The translations under genes and the position numbers were made by a program. The notes beneath the pieces were generated by a model. That model did no database searches. It was not told the origin of the DNA and saw only the letters and a list, made by a program, of their open reading frames with translations. Shown here in pieces: positions 30,003-40,897 of a stretch of DNA of 52,274 nt. The DNA comes from Acidobacteriota bacterium (GTDB lineage Bacteria > Acidobacteriota > JAAYUB01 > JAMOQF01). The stretch covers positions 1-52,274 of the forward strand of contig JAMOQF010000083.1 in assembly GCA_027064125.1 (NCBI GenBank). The letters are read 5' to 3'. Numbering within the stretch: the stretch's first letter is position 1; each line of letters begins with the position of its first letter.

Positions 30003-31223
30003 ATGATAGAGTTATTGAGCCCTGCCGGAAGTCTTGAAAAGGGAATGGCTGCCATTGAGTATGGTGCAGATGCCATATATTTTGGGTTAAAAGGTATGAA
30101 TTTGAGGGCCTTTGCCTCCAATTTGTCCATAACAGATGCTGAACATCTCATTGAATTTGTCCATGATAGGGGGAAGAGAGTCTATGTTACACTTAATATT
30201 TTCCCTTATGATGAGGATTTTTCGACTATTAGAAAATATGCGAAATGGTGCCAGGCAAAAAATGTAGATGGGGTGATTGTATCAGATCCAGGCGTTATCT
30301 CCCTGTTAATGGAGGAAAAAATTGAAATTCCTATACATCTTTCAACTCAGGCAAATACCTTAAATTCCTTTAGTGCAAGTTTCTGGGGTAGAAATGGTGT
30401 AAAGAGGATTATCCTTGCAAGGGAACTCAGTCTGGATCAGGTTAAGAAAATCTGTGAGAAAAATTCAGATATGGAGTTTGAAATATTTATCCATGGGGCA
30501 TTGTGTATTTCCTATTCTGGCAGGTGTTTTTTAAGTAAATATATGGATGGAAGGGATGGAAATAGGGGAGAGTGTGTCCAGTGTTGTAGGTGGCAATATA
30601 AAATAAAAGATGTGGAAAAGGATGGGGAGTGGTATGAAGTTTTTGAAGATGAAAAAGGGACATACATTTTTAATTCCAAGGATTTAAAAAGTATAGAACT
30701 ACTTCCTGAGATTTTAGATACGGGGGTAAAGTCTTTAAAAATAGAAGGCAGGATGAGGTCTCTCTACTATGTTTCCCTTGTAACTTCTGTATATAGAAGG
30801 GGAATTGATGTACTTAAAAATGATGGTAGAGAAAAGTTTTACAGGATTTTGCCGCAACTGGAGAGGGAACTGGAGAAAATCTCGACCAGAGGATATACAA
30901 CCAATTTTTTAAAGGGAATTCCAGATGCAAATTCCTATTCTTTTTTAAAGGGTGGAGTTAAGAAAAGAGAGAGTTTTGTGGGGGCTTTAAGATTTAAACT
31001 TCAAAATAGTTGGTACATTTTGGAAGTTAAAAATAGTTTTAGTGTGGGTGAAGGAATTGAGATGTTATTGGGGAATGGGGATGTGAGGAGTATATTTTTA
31101 CTGGAGGCAATCAATTTTAAGGGAGAGAAGGTGGAGAAACTACATGCAGGACTTTTATACAGGGTCAGACTGGATGGAGAATATCCTCTGAATTATTTTA
31201 TCAGAAAAAAGATCAATCAATAG
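30003..31223 (+). CDS. U32 family protein, TrhP (YegQ)-like tRNA hydroxylation protein
   Basis: 406 aa from ATG 30003, giving the typical start MIELLSPAGSLEKG; the track's TTG overlaps GGAGGGGG. The U32 signature EIFIHGALCISYSGRC is present, followed by cysteines (CVQCC) that with it suggest an iron-sulfur site. FEDEKGTYIFNSKDL, SLKIEGRMRS and STRGYTTNFL match the YegQ/TrhP group, involved in 5-hydroxyuridine formation at tRNA position 34, rather than a true peptidase. The end overlaps the convergent phosphatidyltransferase gene by 11 bases. Confidence 0.85.
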   Translation: MIELLSPAGSLEKGMAAIEYGADAIYFGLKGMNLRAFASNLSITDAEHLIEFVHDRGKRVYVTLNIFPYDEDFSTIRKYAKWCQAKNVDGVIVSDPGVISLLMEEKIEIPIHLSTQANTLNSFSASFWGRNGVKRIILARELSLDQVKKICEKNSDMEFEIFIHGALCISYSGRCFLSKYMDGRDGNRGECVQCCRWQYKIKDVEKDGEWYEVFEDEKGTYIFNSKDLKSIELLPEILDTGVKSLKIEGRMRSLYYVSLVTSVYRRGIDVLKNDGREKFYRILPQLERELEKISTRGYTTNFLKGIPDANSYSFLKGGVKKRESFVGALRFKLQNSWYILEVKNSFSVGEGIEMLLGNGDVRSIFLLEAINFKGEKVEKLHAGLLYRVRLDGEYPLNYFIRKKINQ

Positions 31224-31818
31224 TTGGCTTTATTATATGCACCTTTGGGAGTTCAAGGTATGTATAGACAATTCTTACAATGACTGTCCAGTTTGAAAGC
31301 ACTGCAATTACCCAGAGCACTGCTTCGATTCTATTGAATAAGCAGCCAATTATAAGTAAAACCACCCTTTCAGGTCTCTCAAGGAATCCAACTTTACAAC
31401 TTTTTATGATGGATTCTGCCCTTGCCCTTGTGTAACTGGTCATGACAGACCCCATTATACATACGCCCACCAATACAACATAGTGGAATCTTGGAATTTT
31501 ACCGAAATAGACTATCAATCCAAGGTAGAGAATTATGTCTGAGTACCTGTCTATTACTGAGTCAAAAAAACCACCAAATTTGCTTACAGTATTTGTTTCC
31601 CTTGCAAGGGAACCATCGAGCATATCCATAAAGCCACCCAAAATTATTAGAATACCTGTTGTTATAAATTCCCCCCTTGAGAAGTAGAAGGCGGCAATAA
31701 TTGAGATTAAAAGTCCCGTTAATGTTAAAAAGTTGGGGTTGATGTGACATTTTGCTAAAAACTTGACGATCTTAGTAAGGATAAATTTACCGGCTTTTCC
31801 TATCTTGTCTGTAATCAT
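31213..31818 (-). CDS. CDP-alcohol phosphatidyltransferase
   Basis: A 201-aa inner-membrane enzyme with about six helices that transfers a phosphatidyl group from CDP-diacylglycerol to an alcohol. The family motif DG-x2-AR-x8-G-x3-D-x3-D is intact (DGSLARETNTVSKFGGFFDSVID). The segment RARAESI...GFLERPERVVLLIIG recalls (archaetidyl)inositol-phosphate synthases more than PgsA or PssA, but the acceptor is uncertain. No clear Shine-Dalgarno precedes the ATG. Convergent with the U32 gene. Confidence 0.82.
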   Translation of the reverse strand: MITDKIGKAGKFILTKIVKFLAKCHINPNFLTLTGLLISIIAAFYFSRGEFITTGILIILGGFMDMLDGSLARETNTVSKFGGFFDSVIDRYSDIILYLGLIVYFGKIPRFHYVVLVGVCIMGSVMTSYTRARAESIIKSCKVGFLERPERVVLLIIGCLFNRIEAVLWVIAVLSNWTVIVRIVYTYLELPKVHIIKPTID

Positions 31819-31875
31819 TTGAATTTAACAAAAGTTTTTTATAAAAATTAAAGATATATAAACTTTCATTTATTT

Positions 31876-32350
31876 TCAAGGAAAATTTGGTAATGTTAAC
31901 TTAATTGTGCAAGGTTTTTTAATATCTCCTTTCAGAAGTGAAAAGGCAAATAGCAGAAAAAAGCTTAAACTTCTTGAGGAAAGTCTTGAATTTTTGTCGT
32001 TAAAAAAGAGATACAAAAACTTTTCTGCGCTTACTTCATTCTGGAAAAAGCCTTTAATTCTTATGTAATCCTTCAATTTTTTAAAACACCTTTCCATATA
32101 GTTAGTGGTTCTGAAATAACTTCTTACTTCTTTTGGTGCAAGAAGAAAATAGGTATAATTTTTTACCTTCAAAATTGTTTAAAAATCTGTAAATCCTTTT
32201 CCATTTTTCAATGAATAAGTTAAGTTTTTCTACTTTACTGTTTTCTGAATTTATTATTTCCTCAAGTTCCATTAGCAAGATTTCAATTTTTTTATTTACC
32301 TCCCTTAAATGCATCCTAAAAGGTTTACAGGGGAATAATCTTAATTGTTA
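31876..32350 (-). pseudogene. IS256 (mutator)-family transposase remnant, frameshifted
   Basis: Two overlapping minus-strand frames together read as the C-terminal third of a mutator-type transposase. The upstream frame has a helical segment ending KLNLFIEKWKRIYRFLNN; the downstream frame continues APKEVRSYFRTTNYMERCFKKLKDYIRIKGFFQNE, matching the family pattern RTTNAxER...R..RV.G.FPNE. A frameshift near 32165 separates them, the frame before the first Met is open only back to a stop near 32350, and the N-terminal two thirds with the first catalytic Asp residues are missing. No terminal inverted repeats were seen. Confidence 0.75.
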
Positions 32351-32762
32351 GTTTCTGCTAAAAGATTTTACTTTTGCCAGAATTTAGTTTTATTTCCAAT
32401 TTGCCCTCCCCTAAACACCCCCTTTAACGGTTTATAGGATAAAAAAGAGATTTCCTTTAATCGTTGCCTTTTGCCAGAAAAATTTTAGGTATTGCCAGTT
32501 TTAATTTTTTCTTTCCTTATTTGCCTTCCTCAAAAGCCATTTAAATTTTTCTTAAAATTTTTGCTTAAATTTTTAGCCTGACACCAACACATAATGTTAC
32601 ACTGCTGTTTAAATTGTAAGTTTAGTGTTAAATTTGTAATTTTTAGAGAAATTAAAATTTTCGTTCAGTATATATGTTTCAATTTCTTCATAATCTCTTG
32701 ACATATTTTAAAATTAATGGTAGTAAAACACTTCAACGTTTTATCTCTTTTTGTGGGTGATT
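32351..32762. other. gene-free region before the ATP synthase operon
   Basis: No ORF of note on either strand. The sequence is T-rich with several TTGCC runs (32374, 32401, 32464, 32471, 32492, 32521) at irregular spacing, and a near copy of the dispersed motif (AGCCTGACACC, 32575-32585). It may hold further degraded insertion-sequence DNA upstream of the transposase remnant. The last ~70 bases carry the probable atp promoter. Confidence 0.5.
32698..32726 (+). promoter_or_regulatory. probable promoter of the ATP synthase operon
   Basis: A perfect TTGACA (32698-32703) is followed after 17 bases by TAGTAA (32721-32726), a weak -10. It lies 37 bases before the first atp start codon and is the only good candidate in the 400-base gap. 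Confidence 0.5.
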
Positions 32763-33218
32763 ATGTATATTTTAGCAGGGATACCAGAGGCTTTACAACT
32801 CAATGGAAGTATTGTTGCTGTAATGATTATCTTCCTTCTCTACCATTTTATAATGAAGTTTTTGTTTTACTCTCCCATTGAGAAGATCCTTAGAAAAAGA
32901 GCGGAACTTACAGTGAAGAGGTTTGAAAAAGTCAATAAACTTTCAGCAGAATATGAAAAGTTAATGGAAGAATATGAGAGTTCACTTAAAGATGCAAGGT
33001 TAGAAGGAATGAAACTTGTTGAGGAAGTGAGAAAAAAGGCGCTTAAGTCAAAGGATGAAAGACTTGAAAAGGTTATGGAAGAGGAAAAGAGGAAACTTGA
33101 ATCTCATAAAATGGAAATTCTTGAAAGTGTAGAAAAAGGGAAAAAGATTCTGGAGGAGGAATCTGTCAAAATAGCGGAAGAAATTGTTTCAAAATTTTTG
33201 GCTGGGAGTACAAAATAG
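32763..33218 (+). CDS. F-type ATP synthase subunit b' (first b-like subunit)
   Basis: Part of the peripheral stalk that holds the F1 head to the membrane. From ATG 32763 the 152 aa comprise one membrane helix (~15-36), the segment YSPIEKILRKRAELT and a long Lys/Glu-rich coiled coil. TTG 32751 and GTG 32757 are alternative starts in the same frame. A second b-like gene follows 2 bases after the stop, so b and b' probably form a heterodimeric stalk. Confidence 0.85.
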   Translation: MYILAGIPEALQLNGSIVAVMIIFLLYHFIMKFLFYSPIEKILRKRAELTVKRFEKVNKLSAEYEKLMEEYESSLKDARLEGMKLVEEVRKKALKSKDERLEKVMEEEKRKLESHKMEILESVEKGKKILEEESVKIAEEIVSKFLAGSTK

Positions 33219-33220
33219 TA

Positions 33221-33784
33221 ATGTTTAATAGATTTTTAATCTCTATTGTTTTAGTTTTGAACTTTTCAGATCTCATTTTTGCAGGGGAAATAAAGAATAA
33301 CTTTTCACCTGCTCTTACCTGGGCGGGGAGAATTTTTGATTTCTTAGGTGTTGTCTTTATCCTTGTGTATTTTTTGAGAAAGCCCACTATTGAATTTTTT
33401 AGAGAAAGGACAAAAAGGATAAAAAAGGAAATAGGTAAGGCTGAGAAATTGGAAAGGGAGATTGTTGAAAAACTTGATGGAATAAAAACGAAAATGGAAT
33501 TGCTTGATGAGGAAATTGCTAAGATAAAGGATGAGTATGAGAAAAACGCTGAATCTCTTGAAAAAAGGATAATGGAAGAAACCGAGGTGGAGATGGAAAG
33601 GGCTCGCATGAGGGCAGAAAGGGAGATAGAGAATATGGTAAAAAAGGGGATGGAGGAGTTAAAGAAATATGCGGCTTTGAAATCAATTGAATTGTCTGAA
33701 AAGATGCTAAAGGAAAGAATGAATAAAGGGGAAAAGGAAAGATTTTTTGAAGAAATTATAGCCACTCTGGAGAAGAAAAATTGA
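33221..33784 (+). CDS. atpF: F-type ATP synthase subunit b
   Basis: 187 aa. An N-terminal hydrophobic segment resembling a cleavable signal (FLISIVLVLNFSDLIFAGE, residues 5-23) precedes the true membrane helix (~41-55, FLGVVFILVYFLRKP), followed by a long coiled coil. The extra N-terminal segment is known in b subunits of some deltaproteobacteria and acidobacteria. It overlaps atpH by 4 bases. Confidence 0.88.
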   Translation: MFNRFLISIVLVLNFSDLIFAGEIKNNFSPALTWAGRIFDFLGVVFILVYFLRKPTIEFFRERTKRIKKEIGKAEKLEREIVEKLDGIKTKMELLDEEIAKIKDEYEKNAESLEKRIMEETEVEMERARMRAEREIENMVKKGMEELKKYAALKSIELSEKMLKERMNKGEKERFFEEIIATLEKKN

Positions 33785-34320
33785 AAAAGATTTCAGTATT
33801 AAAGAGATTTGCAGTGTCTTTTGTGGATGTTATATATGAAAAAAAAGAGAGAAAGAACATTTTGGAACATTTTAAACTTTTTCTCAGTGCCTTTGATGAA
33901 AGTGAAGATCTGAGAAAGGTCCTTACAAATCCCGTTTTACCCTTCTCTGTTAAATCTGGTATTGTTGAAAAAATAGTTAAAGAGTATTCCCTAAATGAGG
34001 AATTTGGAAATTTTTTAAAAATATTGGTTAAGAATTACGCAATTAAATACTTAAATGATATCTATAATTTAACGGTTGAAGAATTAAACAGAAGAGATGG
34101 TATTAAGTTTGTGGAATTGAGGATTGCTCCACCCTTTTCCAAGAAACACACCAGGAAGATTGAAGATCTTCTTGAGAAAAAGACTGGTCTGGATATTGTT
34201 TTGGATGTCAAAGAGGAGGAAGATTTAATAGCTGGTTTTTGGTTGAAGGTTGGAAGTAAGATCTACGATGGTAGTTTAAAGGGACAACTTGAGAACTTGA
34301 AAAAAAGATTAATTTCATAA
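33781..34320 (+). CDS. atpH: F-type ATP synthase subunit delta
   Basis: Links the peripheral stalk to the top of the alpha/beta hexamer. 179 aa with a TTG start inside the atpF stop codon; GGAG (33769-33772) is suitably placed. The N-terminal helical bundle ([26 protein letters not shown]) and C-terminal region ([26 protein letters not shown]) match the OSCP/delta family. Confidence 0.92.
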   Translation: MKKISVLKRFAVSFVDVIYEKKERKNILEHFKLFLSAFDESEDLRKVLTNPVLPFSVKSGIVEKIVKEYSLNEEFGNFLKILVKNYAIKYLNDIYNLTVEELNRRDGIKFVELRIAPPFSKKHTRKIEDLLEKKTGLDIVLDVKEEEDLIAGFWLKVGSKIYDGSLKGQLENLKKRLIS

Positions 34321-34336
34321 AATTTTGGGAGAAGGT

Positions 34337-35869
34337 ATGAAGATAAAAGTTGAAGAAATCACTAAAATTATAAAGGATGAAATAAAGGGCTTTGAAAAAA
34401 GCGTTGAAGTTGCAGAGGTAGGGACGGTCATTAGTGTAGGTGATGGTATTGCAAGAATATATGGACTTGAAAATGTCATGTATGGTGAGTTGCTCGATTT
34501 TCCAGGAGGCGTCAAAGGAATAGCCCTTAACCTTGAAGAGGACAATGTGGGTTCCGTTTTGCTGGGAGAATATTTTGAAATTAAAGAGGGAGATGAAGTT
34601 AAGAGAACTAAAAGGATTATGAGTGTTCCTGTGGGTGAGGAACTCTTAGGAAGGGTTGTTAATGCCCTTGGTGAACCGATAGATGGAAAGGGACCTATAA
34701 ATGCAAAGCAGTATAATCCCATTGAAAGACTTGCCCCTGGAGTTGTTGACAGACAACCTGTTAAGGAACCTCTTCAAACGGGGTTAAAGGCTGTTGACTC
34801 AATGGTGCCAATTGGTAGGGGACAGCGTGAGTTGATTATTGGAGATAGACAAACTGGAAAAACAGCCATTTTGGTTGATACCATAATAAATCAGAAAAAT
34901 ACAGATGTTTATTGTATATATGTTGCAATTGGACAGAAACAGTCCACAATTGCCAGGGTGGTAAAGACCTTTGAAGAATATGGGCTTATGGAAAAGACAA
35001 TTGTTGTGGCGGCATCTGCAAGTGATCCTGCCACAATGCAATATATTGCCCCCTATGCTGGATGTGCGATGGGTGAGTATTTTAGGGACAATAAAAAACA
35101 TGCCCTCGTGGTTTATGACGATCTTTCAAAACATGCTGCGGCATATCGTGAGATTTCACTTCTTTTGAGGAGACCTCCAGGACGTGAGGCATATCCCGGG
35201 GATGTCTTCTATCTCCACTCAAGACTTCTTGAGAGGGCTGCAAAATTAAACGATGAGTTGGGGGGTGGTTCTCTTACAGCGCTTCCTGTAATTGAAACTC
35301 AGGCAGGAGATATTTCAGCATATATTCCCACAAATGTTATTTCAATTACAGATGGGCAGATCTTTTTGGAAACAGACCTATTCCATGCAGGTATTAGGCC
35401 TGCAATAAATGTTGGTAATTCAGTTTCCCGTGTTGGTGGAAATGCACAGATAAAGGCCATGAAGCAGGTTGCAGGAACTTTGAGATTGGAACTTGCCCAG
35501 TATAGAGAGTTGGCGGCCTTTGCCCAGTTTGGAAGTGATCTGGATAAAGCAACAAAGGCTCAGTTAAATAGAGGTGAAAGGTTAACTGAAATTTTAAAAC
35601 AGGAACAGTATAAACCGCTTCCTGTTGAAAAACAGATTATGATAATTTTTACAGCCACAAATGGATATCTTGATGATATAGAACTTCATCACATAAAGGA
35701 GTTCGAATCTGAGTTTTATGAATATCTGGATACAAGACATGGGGAATTGCTGAGTTCCATTTTGGAAAAGAAGAAACTTGATGATGAATTAATTTCAGAG
35801 ATGAAATCTGCCATTGAGGAATTTAAGAAGGGATTTGTTGAAAAGAGATATTCCAATAAAAGTGAATAA
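34337..35869 (+). CDS. atpA: F-type ATP synthase subunit alpha
   Basis: Non-catalytic nucleotide-binding subunit of F1. From ATG 34337 (behind GGGAGAAGG) it has 510 aa; the track's TTG adds four residues across the ribosome site. Walker [10 protein letters not shown], the [11 protein letters not shown] segment and the P-x-I-N-V-G-x-S-V-S-R-V-G signature ([13 protein letters not shown]) are present, with Gln in the GDRQTGKT loop, as is typical of alpha. Confidence 0.97.
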   Translation: MKIKVEEITKIIKDEIKGFEKSVEVAEVGTVISVGDGIARIYGLENVMYGELLDFPGGVKGIALNLEEDNVGSVLLGEYFEIKEGDEVKRTKRIMSVPVGEELLGRVVNALGEPIDGKGPINAKQYNPIERLAPGVVDRQPVKEPLQTGLKAVDSMVPIGRGQRELIIGDRQTGKTAILVDTIINQKNTDVYCIYVAIGQKQSTIARVVKTFEEYGLMEKTIVVAASASDPATMQYIAPYAGCAMGEYFRDNKKHALVVYDDLSKHAAAYREISLLLRRPPGREAYPGDVFYLHSRLLERAAKLNDELGGGSLTALPVIETQAGDISAYIPTNVISITDGQIFLETDLFHAGIRPAINVGNSVSRVGGNAQIKAMKQVAGTLRLELAQYRELAAFAQFGSDLDKATKAQLNRGERLTEILKQEQYKPLPVEKQIMIIFTATNGYLDDIELHHIKEFESEFYEYLDTRHGELLSSILEKKKLDDELISEMKSAIEEFKKGFVEKRYSNKSE

Positions 35870-35890
35870 AGAGTGGGAAGGTAGAAGAAG

Positions 35891-36751
35891 ATGCCAAATT
35901 TAATTGATATAAGAAGAAGAATCAAAAGTGTTCAGAACACTCAACAGATAACAAGGGCCATGAAGTTTGTGTCTGCTGCAAAGTTAAAAAGGGCGCAGGA
36001 TAGGATTTTTGGTGCAAGGCCCTATGTTAAGAGTTTATTTAAATTGATTAACCACATAGCATCAAGTGGAAATATCCCTTCCCATCCTTTTTTAGAAGAG
36101 ATTGATTCAAATAGATATCTTGTGGTTTTAATAACAGGGGATAAGGGACTCTGCGGTGCATTTAATGCGAATTTAATAAAGGCTGCGTACTCATTTTTTG
36201 AAAAAAATGAAGATGGAGAGTTGCTTCTTGATTTAATAGGTAAAAAGGGGTATGAGCACTTCAAAAAGAGAAATTTTGAGGTATTTAACTACTTTGTGGA
36301 TAGACTTATGCATGTTGACATGGCTCTTGCCGAAGAGATAGCAAAGCCTTTGATAGATGCCTTTCTTGAAAAAAGAATTGGGAAGATTTTCATAATTTAC
36401 AATGAGTTTAAATCGGTACTCCAGCAGAAAATAACCATAGAACAACTTCTCCCCATTACAAGTTTTAACTTTGATGAGGAAAAGGAGGAAAGTTTAAACT
36501 TTATTTTTGACCAGGATCCAGCTCAGATAATAGAGGATCTATTTCCCAGTCATGTTAAGATTCAAATATATCATGCACTACTTGAATCAGTGGCAAGTGA
36601 ACATGGAGCGAGAATGGCTGCCATGGATGCTGCAACTAAGAATGCTGAAGAGATGATAAGGCAACTTACGCTTTTTAGAAATAGGGTGAGACAGGCTTCC
36701 ATTACAAAAGAGATAATTGAGATAGTAAGTGGTGCCAATGCACTTGAATAA
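35891..36751 (+). CDS. atpG: F-type ATP synthase subunit gamma
   Basis: The rotating central shaft of F1. 286 aa with the N-terminal helix (DIRRRIKSVQNTQQITRAMKFVSAAKLKRAQ), the Rossmann-like middle, and the C-terminal helix ending RNRVRQASITKEIIEIVSGANAL, all conserved. It lies 21 bases after atpA, with GGGAAGGTAGAAGAAG upstream. Confidence 0.96.
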   Translation: MPNLIDIRRRIKSVQNTQQITRAMKFVSAAKLKRAQDRIFGARPYVKSLFKLINHIASSGNIPSHPFLEEIDSNRYLVVLITGDKGLCGAFNANLIKAAYSFFEKNEDGELLLDLIGKKGYEHFKKRNFEVFNYFVDRLMHVDMALAEEIAKPLIDAFLEKRIGKIFIIYNEFKSVLQQKITIEQLLPITSFNFDEEKEESLNFIFDQDPAQIIEDLFPSHVKIQIYHALLESVASEHGARMAAMDAATKNAEEMIRQLTLFRNRVRQASITKEIIEIVSGANALE

Positions 36752-38185
<1,434 letters not shown>

Positions 38186-38194
38186 AGTTTCAAT

Positions 38195-38614
38195 ATGAAG
38201 AAATTTAGTCTGGATATTTTAACCCCTGATAGGGTTATTCATAGTGGATATGTCAAATATGTTTCCATTCCCGAGGTTGATGGAGAAATAATGATTTTAC
38301 CTGGACATGCCCCTTTGATTGGAGAACTTGGAATTGGAATTATTAAACTTGAAACCACTAACGATGTGAAAAAAGAATTTTTTTGTAGTGGTGGCTTTAT
38401 AGATGTAACCTGGGAAAATGTTACAATACTTGCTAATGTGGTAAAAGAAGTTGATGAAATTGATAGAGATGTAATTGAAAGACAGAGGGAAGAGATAATG
38501 GAGAAACTTTTTTCCTCCTCAACGGAATATGACTATGGGGAACTTATGAAGGAGTTGAAGATGACTGAATATCAGTTGAAACTTTTGGAAAGACAGAGTA
38601 ATGTCTCTGGTTAA
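38195..38614 (+). CDS. atpC: F-type ATP synthase subunit epsilon
   Basis: 139 aa. The N-terminal beta sandwich carries the family segment EVDGEIMILPGHAPLIGELGIGIIKL; the C-terminal helices, which can inhibit ATP hydrolysis, are shorter in conserved features than usual. It is the last ATP synthase gene and overlaps the following HAD gene by 14 bases. Genes for subunits a and c are not in the window. Confidence 0.93.
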   Translation: MKKFSLDILTPDRVIHSGYVKYVSIPEVDGEIMILPGHAPLIGELGIGIIKLETTNDVKKEFFCSGGFIDVTWENVTILANVVKEVDEIDRDVIERQREEIMEKLFSSSTEYDYGELMKELKMTEYQLKLLERQSNVSG

Positions 38615-39275
38615 GGAACTCTTTATCTTTGACATAGATGGGGTCTTATTTAATTCTGAGTCACTTGTTATTGAAGCCGTATTTAAGGCTGTAATTGATT
38701 TTGAAAAGGAGTCAGGGTATAGGTTAAGACTTCCATCCCGAGAAAAGATTCTTTCAGGTGTTGGCCTGCCAAATGATCTGTTTATAGAAAATCTTGGATT
38801 GAATGTTTCAGATGAGGAAAAAGATCTATTTAAGAATCTCTTAATTGCAAGTGAAGTATCTTTAATGAAAAATGGAAAAGGGAATCTTTACCCTGGCATG
38901 AAAGATGTTTTGGAATATCTTTACAATAGTGGGAAAAAACTTGCCATTGGGAGTGGTTGTAAAAGGGAATATTTGATTTCCTTTCTCGAAACCTTTTCAC
39001 TTGAGGATTTTTTTGAAATATCTATTTGCGGAGATGATATAGCTGGAAGAGATAAAAAGGAAATTTTAGAGATGGTTCTTGAGCATCAGGAGATGTTTCC
39101 ATCGGAGGCAGTATATATAGGAGATACAGTTTCCGACTATTTTAGTTCAAAGGCTTTAAATGTGGATTTTATAGGGGTTTTATGGGGTTATGGGAAAAGG
39201 GAAGATTTTCCCGAAGGTGTTGAACTTGTCTCAACACTTGATGAATTGAAGAATTTACTTTACAATTTGATTTGA
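38601..39275 (+). CDS. HAD-family phosphatase (phosphoglycolate phosphatase / beta-phosphoglucomutase-like)
   Basis: 224 aa of HAD subclass IA: motif I LFIFDIDGVLFNSES, a helical cap (~18-85), motif II GSGC and motif IV YIGDTVSDY. Phosphoglycolate phosphatase and pyrophosphatase PpaX are close relatives; a pyrophosphatase would fit next to ATP synthase, but the sequence does not prove this. It starts inside the end of atpC. Confidence 0.8.
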   Translation: MSLVKELFIFDIDGVLFNSESLVIEAVFKAVIDFEKESGYRLRLPSREKILSGVGLPNDLFIENLGLNVSDEEKDLFKNLLIASEVSLMKNGKGNLYPGMKDVLEYLYNSGKKLAIGSGCKREYLISFLETFSLEDFFEISICGDDIAGRDKKEILEMVLEHQEMFPSEAVYIGDTVSDYFSSKALNVDFIGVLWGYGKREDFPEGVELVSTLDELKNLLYNLI

Positions 39276-39308
39276 CAGGCACTCCTTTTCTTTGTTAAGG
39301 TAGAATAT

Positions 39309-40088
39309 ATGATAATTGATTTTTTAAGTAATGTATTTTTTAATATTCTTTCTTCTATACAGGAATTTTCCATACTGAGTTTTAAAGCCTTTTTAAATGT
39401 TTTTAAGAGACCTCGATATGTAAAGGAAACCTTTGAACAGATAGATATTATTGGGGTTGGATCTTTAAGCATTGTAATACTTACAGGTTTTTTTACGGGT
39501 GGAGTACTGGCTTTACAATCCTCCCATACATTAAAGTCTTTTGGTGCAGTTGGGCTTACAGGACAACTTGTGGCTCTTTCCCTTGTAAGGGAATTGGGGC
39601 CAGTTTTAACGGCTCTTATGCTTGCTGGTAGGGTTGGATCTGGAATTGCTTCTGAACTTGGATCCATGGTTGTTACAGATCAGATAAATGCCATGAGGGC
39701 ATTGGGGGTGGATCCTCTAAAGAAACTTGTAACACCAAGGGTAGTTGCTGCAATTGTTGTGACTCCTCTTTTAACAGGAATATGTAATTTTTTTGGTTTG
39801 GTTGGTGGATGGATTGTATCTCTTTTTGAGTTGAAGTTAAGAACTTCTCTCTTCTGGTCGGTGGCCTTTCATTCCCTTTCCTATAATGATTTGATTGGGG
39901 GTATTTCAAAGCCATTTTTCTTTGGTTATATAGTTTCAATGGTTGGATGTTATTATGGTCTTTCCACCCGAGGTGGGACAAAGGGAGTTGGTAAATCCAC
40001 CACTAAAGCAGTGGTTGCAGCATCCATATTGGTGATAGCGGCTGACTTTTTTCTAAATAAATTATTAATTGAGTTAATATATTACTAA
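39309..40088 (+). CDS. mlaE: MlaE-family lipid ABC transporter permease
   Basis: Membrane subunit of the phospholipid transport system that maintains outer-membrane asymmetry. 259 aa, with LTGFFTGGVLALQSSHTLKSFGA, the conserved LVRELGPVLTALMLAGRVGSGIASELGSM segment and five to six membrane helices. It is followed by mlaF and mlaD; mlaA, mlaB and mlaC are not seen. Confidence 0.93.
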   Translation: MIIDFLSNVFFNILSSIQEFSILSFKAFLNVFKRPRYVKETFEQIDIIGVGSLSIVILTGFFTGGVLALQSSHTLKSFGAVGLTGQLVALSLVRELGPVLTALMLAGRVGSGIASELGSMVVTDQINAMRALGVDPLKKLVTPRVVAAIVVTPLLTGICNFFGLVGGWIVSLFELKLRTSLFWSVAFHSLSYNDLIGGISKPFFFGYIVSMVGCYYGLSTRGGTKGVGKSTTKAVVAASILVIAADFFLNKLLIELIYY

Positions 40089-40090
40089 CT

Positions 40091-40879
40091 ATGATAGAGG
40101 TTAGAAATGTGTCTAAAAGTTATGGTGAGGTTCAGGTCTTAAGGGATATTTCTTTTTCTGTAAAGAGGGCAGAGAGTAAAATAATTCTTGGGAGCAACAG
40201 TTCTGGAAAATCAACATTGCTCAGGCTTTTAATGGGACTTGAAAAGCCAGATTCGGGAGAGATAATCATAGATGGAAAAGATATAACTAAATTGAGTGAA
40301 TGGGAGTTGATAAAGTTTAGAAAAAATAAAAGTATTGTATTTCAGGAGGGAGCACTTTTTGATTCACTTACAATTCGTGACAATGTTGGATTTAAGTTGT
40401 ATGATGAAGGTTGGGATGAAGAAGAGGTGGATGAGATAGTTTTTAAACTTTTACAATTTGTGGGACTTGAACATACAATAGATATGTATCCTTCTGAACT
40501 TTCTGGTGGAATGAAAAGGAGAGTTGCCATCGCAAGGGCTATGGCCGGTGAACCCAATGTGATTTTTTATGACGATCCCACTGCCGGACTTGATCCAGTT
40601 ACCTCGAGAACAATTTGTGATTTAATAGTTAAGTTAAGGGATATAGAGGGGGTAACTTCAGTGGTGGTGACCCACGATCTAAGTGTCGCTTATTTTATAT
40701 CTAATTTTATGGCTCTTGTAAATGATGAAGGGATGATTTCTTTGAGGGAACAGAGTGAAGATTTTTGTTTTATCAATAGTTCCTTCTTGATGTTAAAGGA
40801 TGGAAAAGTTATTTTTGATGGTAGTGAAAAGGCACTTAAAAAGTGTGAAGATCCCTTTGTCAGAGAATTTATTTCATAA
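40091..40879 (+). CDS. mlaF: MlaF-family ABC transporter ATPase
   Basis: Cytoplasmic ATPase powering MlaE. 262 aa with Walker A GSNSSGKST (Ser in place of the usual Gly-Ala), signature LSGGMKRRVAIARA, Walker B VIFYDDPTAGLDP and the H-loop THD. Asp rather than Glu-Pro ordering is normal here: DDPTAGLDP is the MlaF/Ttg2A form. It begins 2 bases after mlaE. Confidence 0.93.
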   Translation: MIEVRNVSKSYGEVQVLRDISFSVKRAESKIILGSNSSGKSTLLRLLMGLEKPDSGEIIIDGKDITKLSEWELIKFRKNKSIVFQEGALFDSLTIRDNVGFKLYDEGWDEEEVDEIVFKLLQFVGLEHTIDMYPSELSGGMKRRVAIARAMAGEPNVIFYDDPTAGLDPVTSRTICDLIVKLRDIEGVTSVVVTHDLSVAYFISNFMALVNDEGMISLREQSEDFCFINSSFLMLKDGKVIFDGSEKALKKCEDPFVREFIS

Positions 40880-40897
40880 TTTTTAGGAGTGAGAAAA

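Noticed and set aside
30003-31223. Secreted collagenase-type peptidase
   Set aside because: Although U32 proteins are labelled peptidases, this one has no signal peptide and matches the TrhP/YegQ tRNA-hydroxylation subgroup.
33166-33765. 199-aa minus-strand ORF across the atpF genes
   Set aside because: It is antisense to two clear coiled-coil ATP synthase subunits. Its Ser/Phe/Ile-rich sequence is what the reverse complement of Lys/Glu-rich codons gives.
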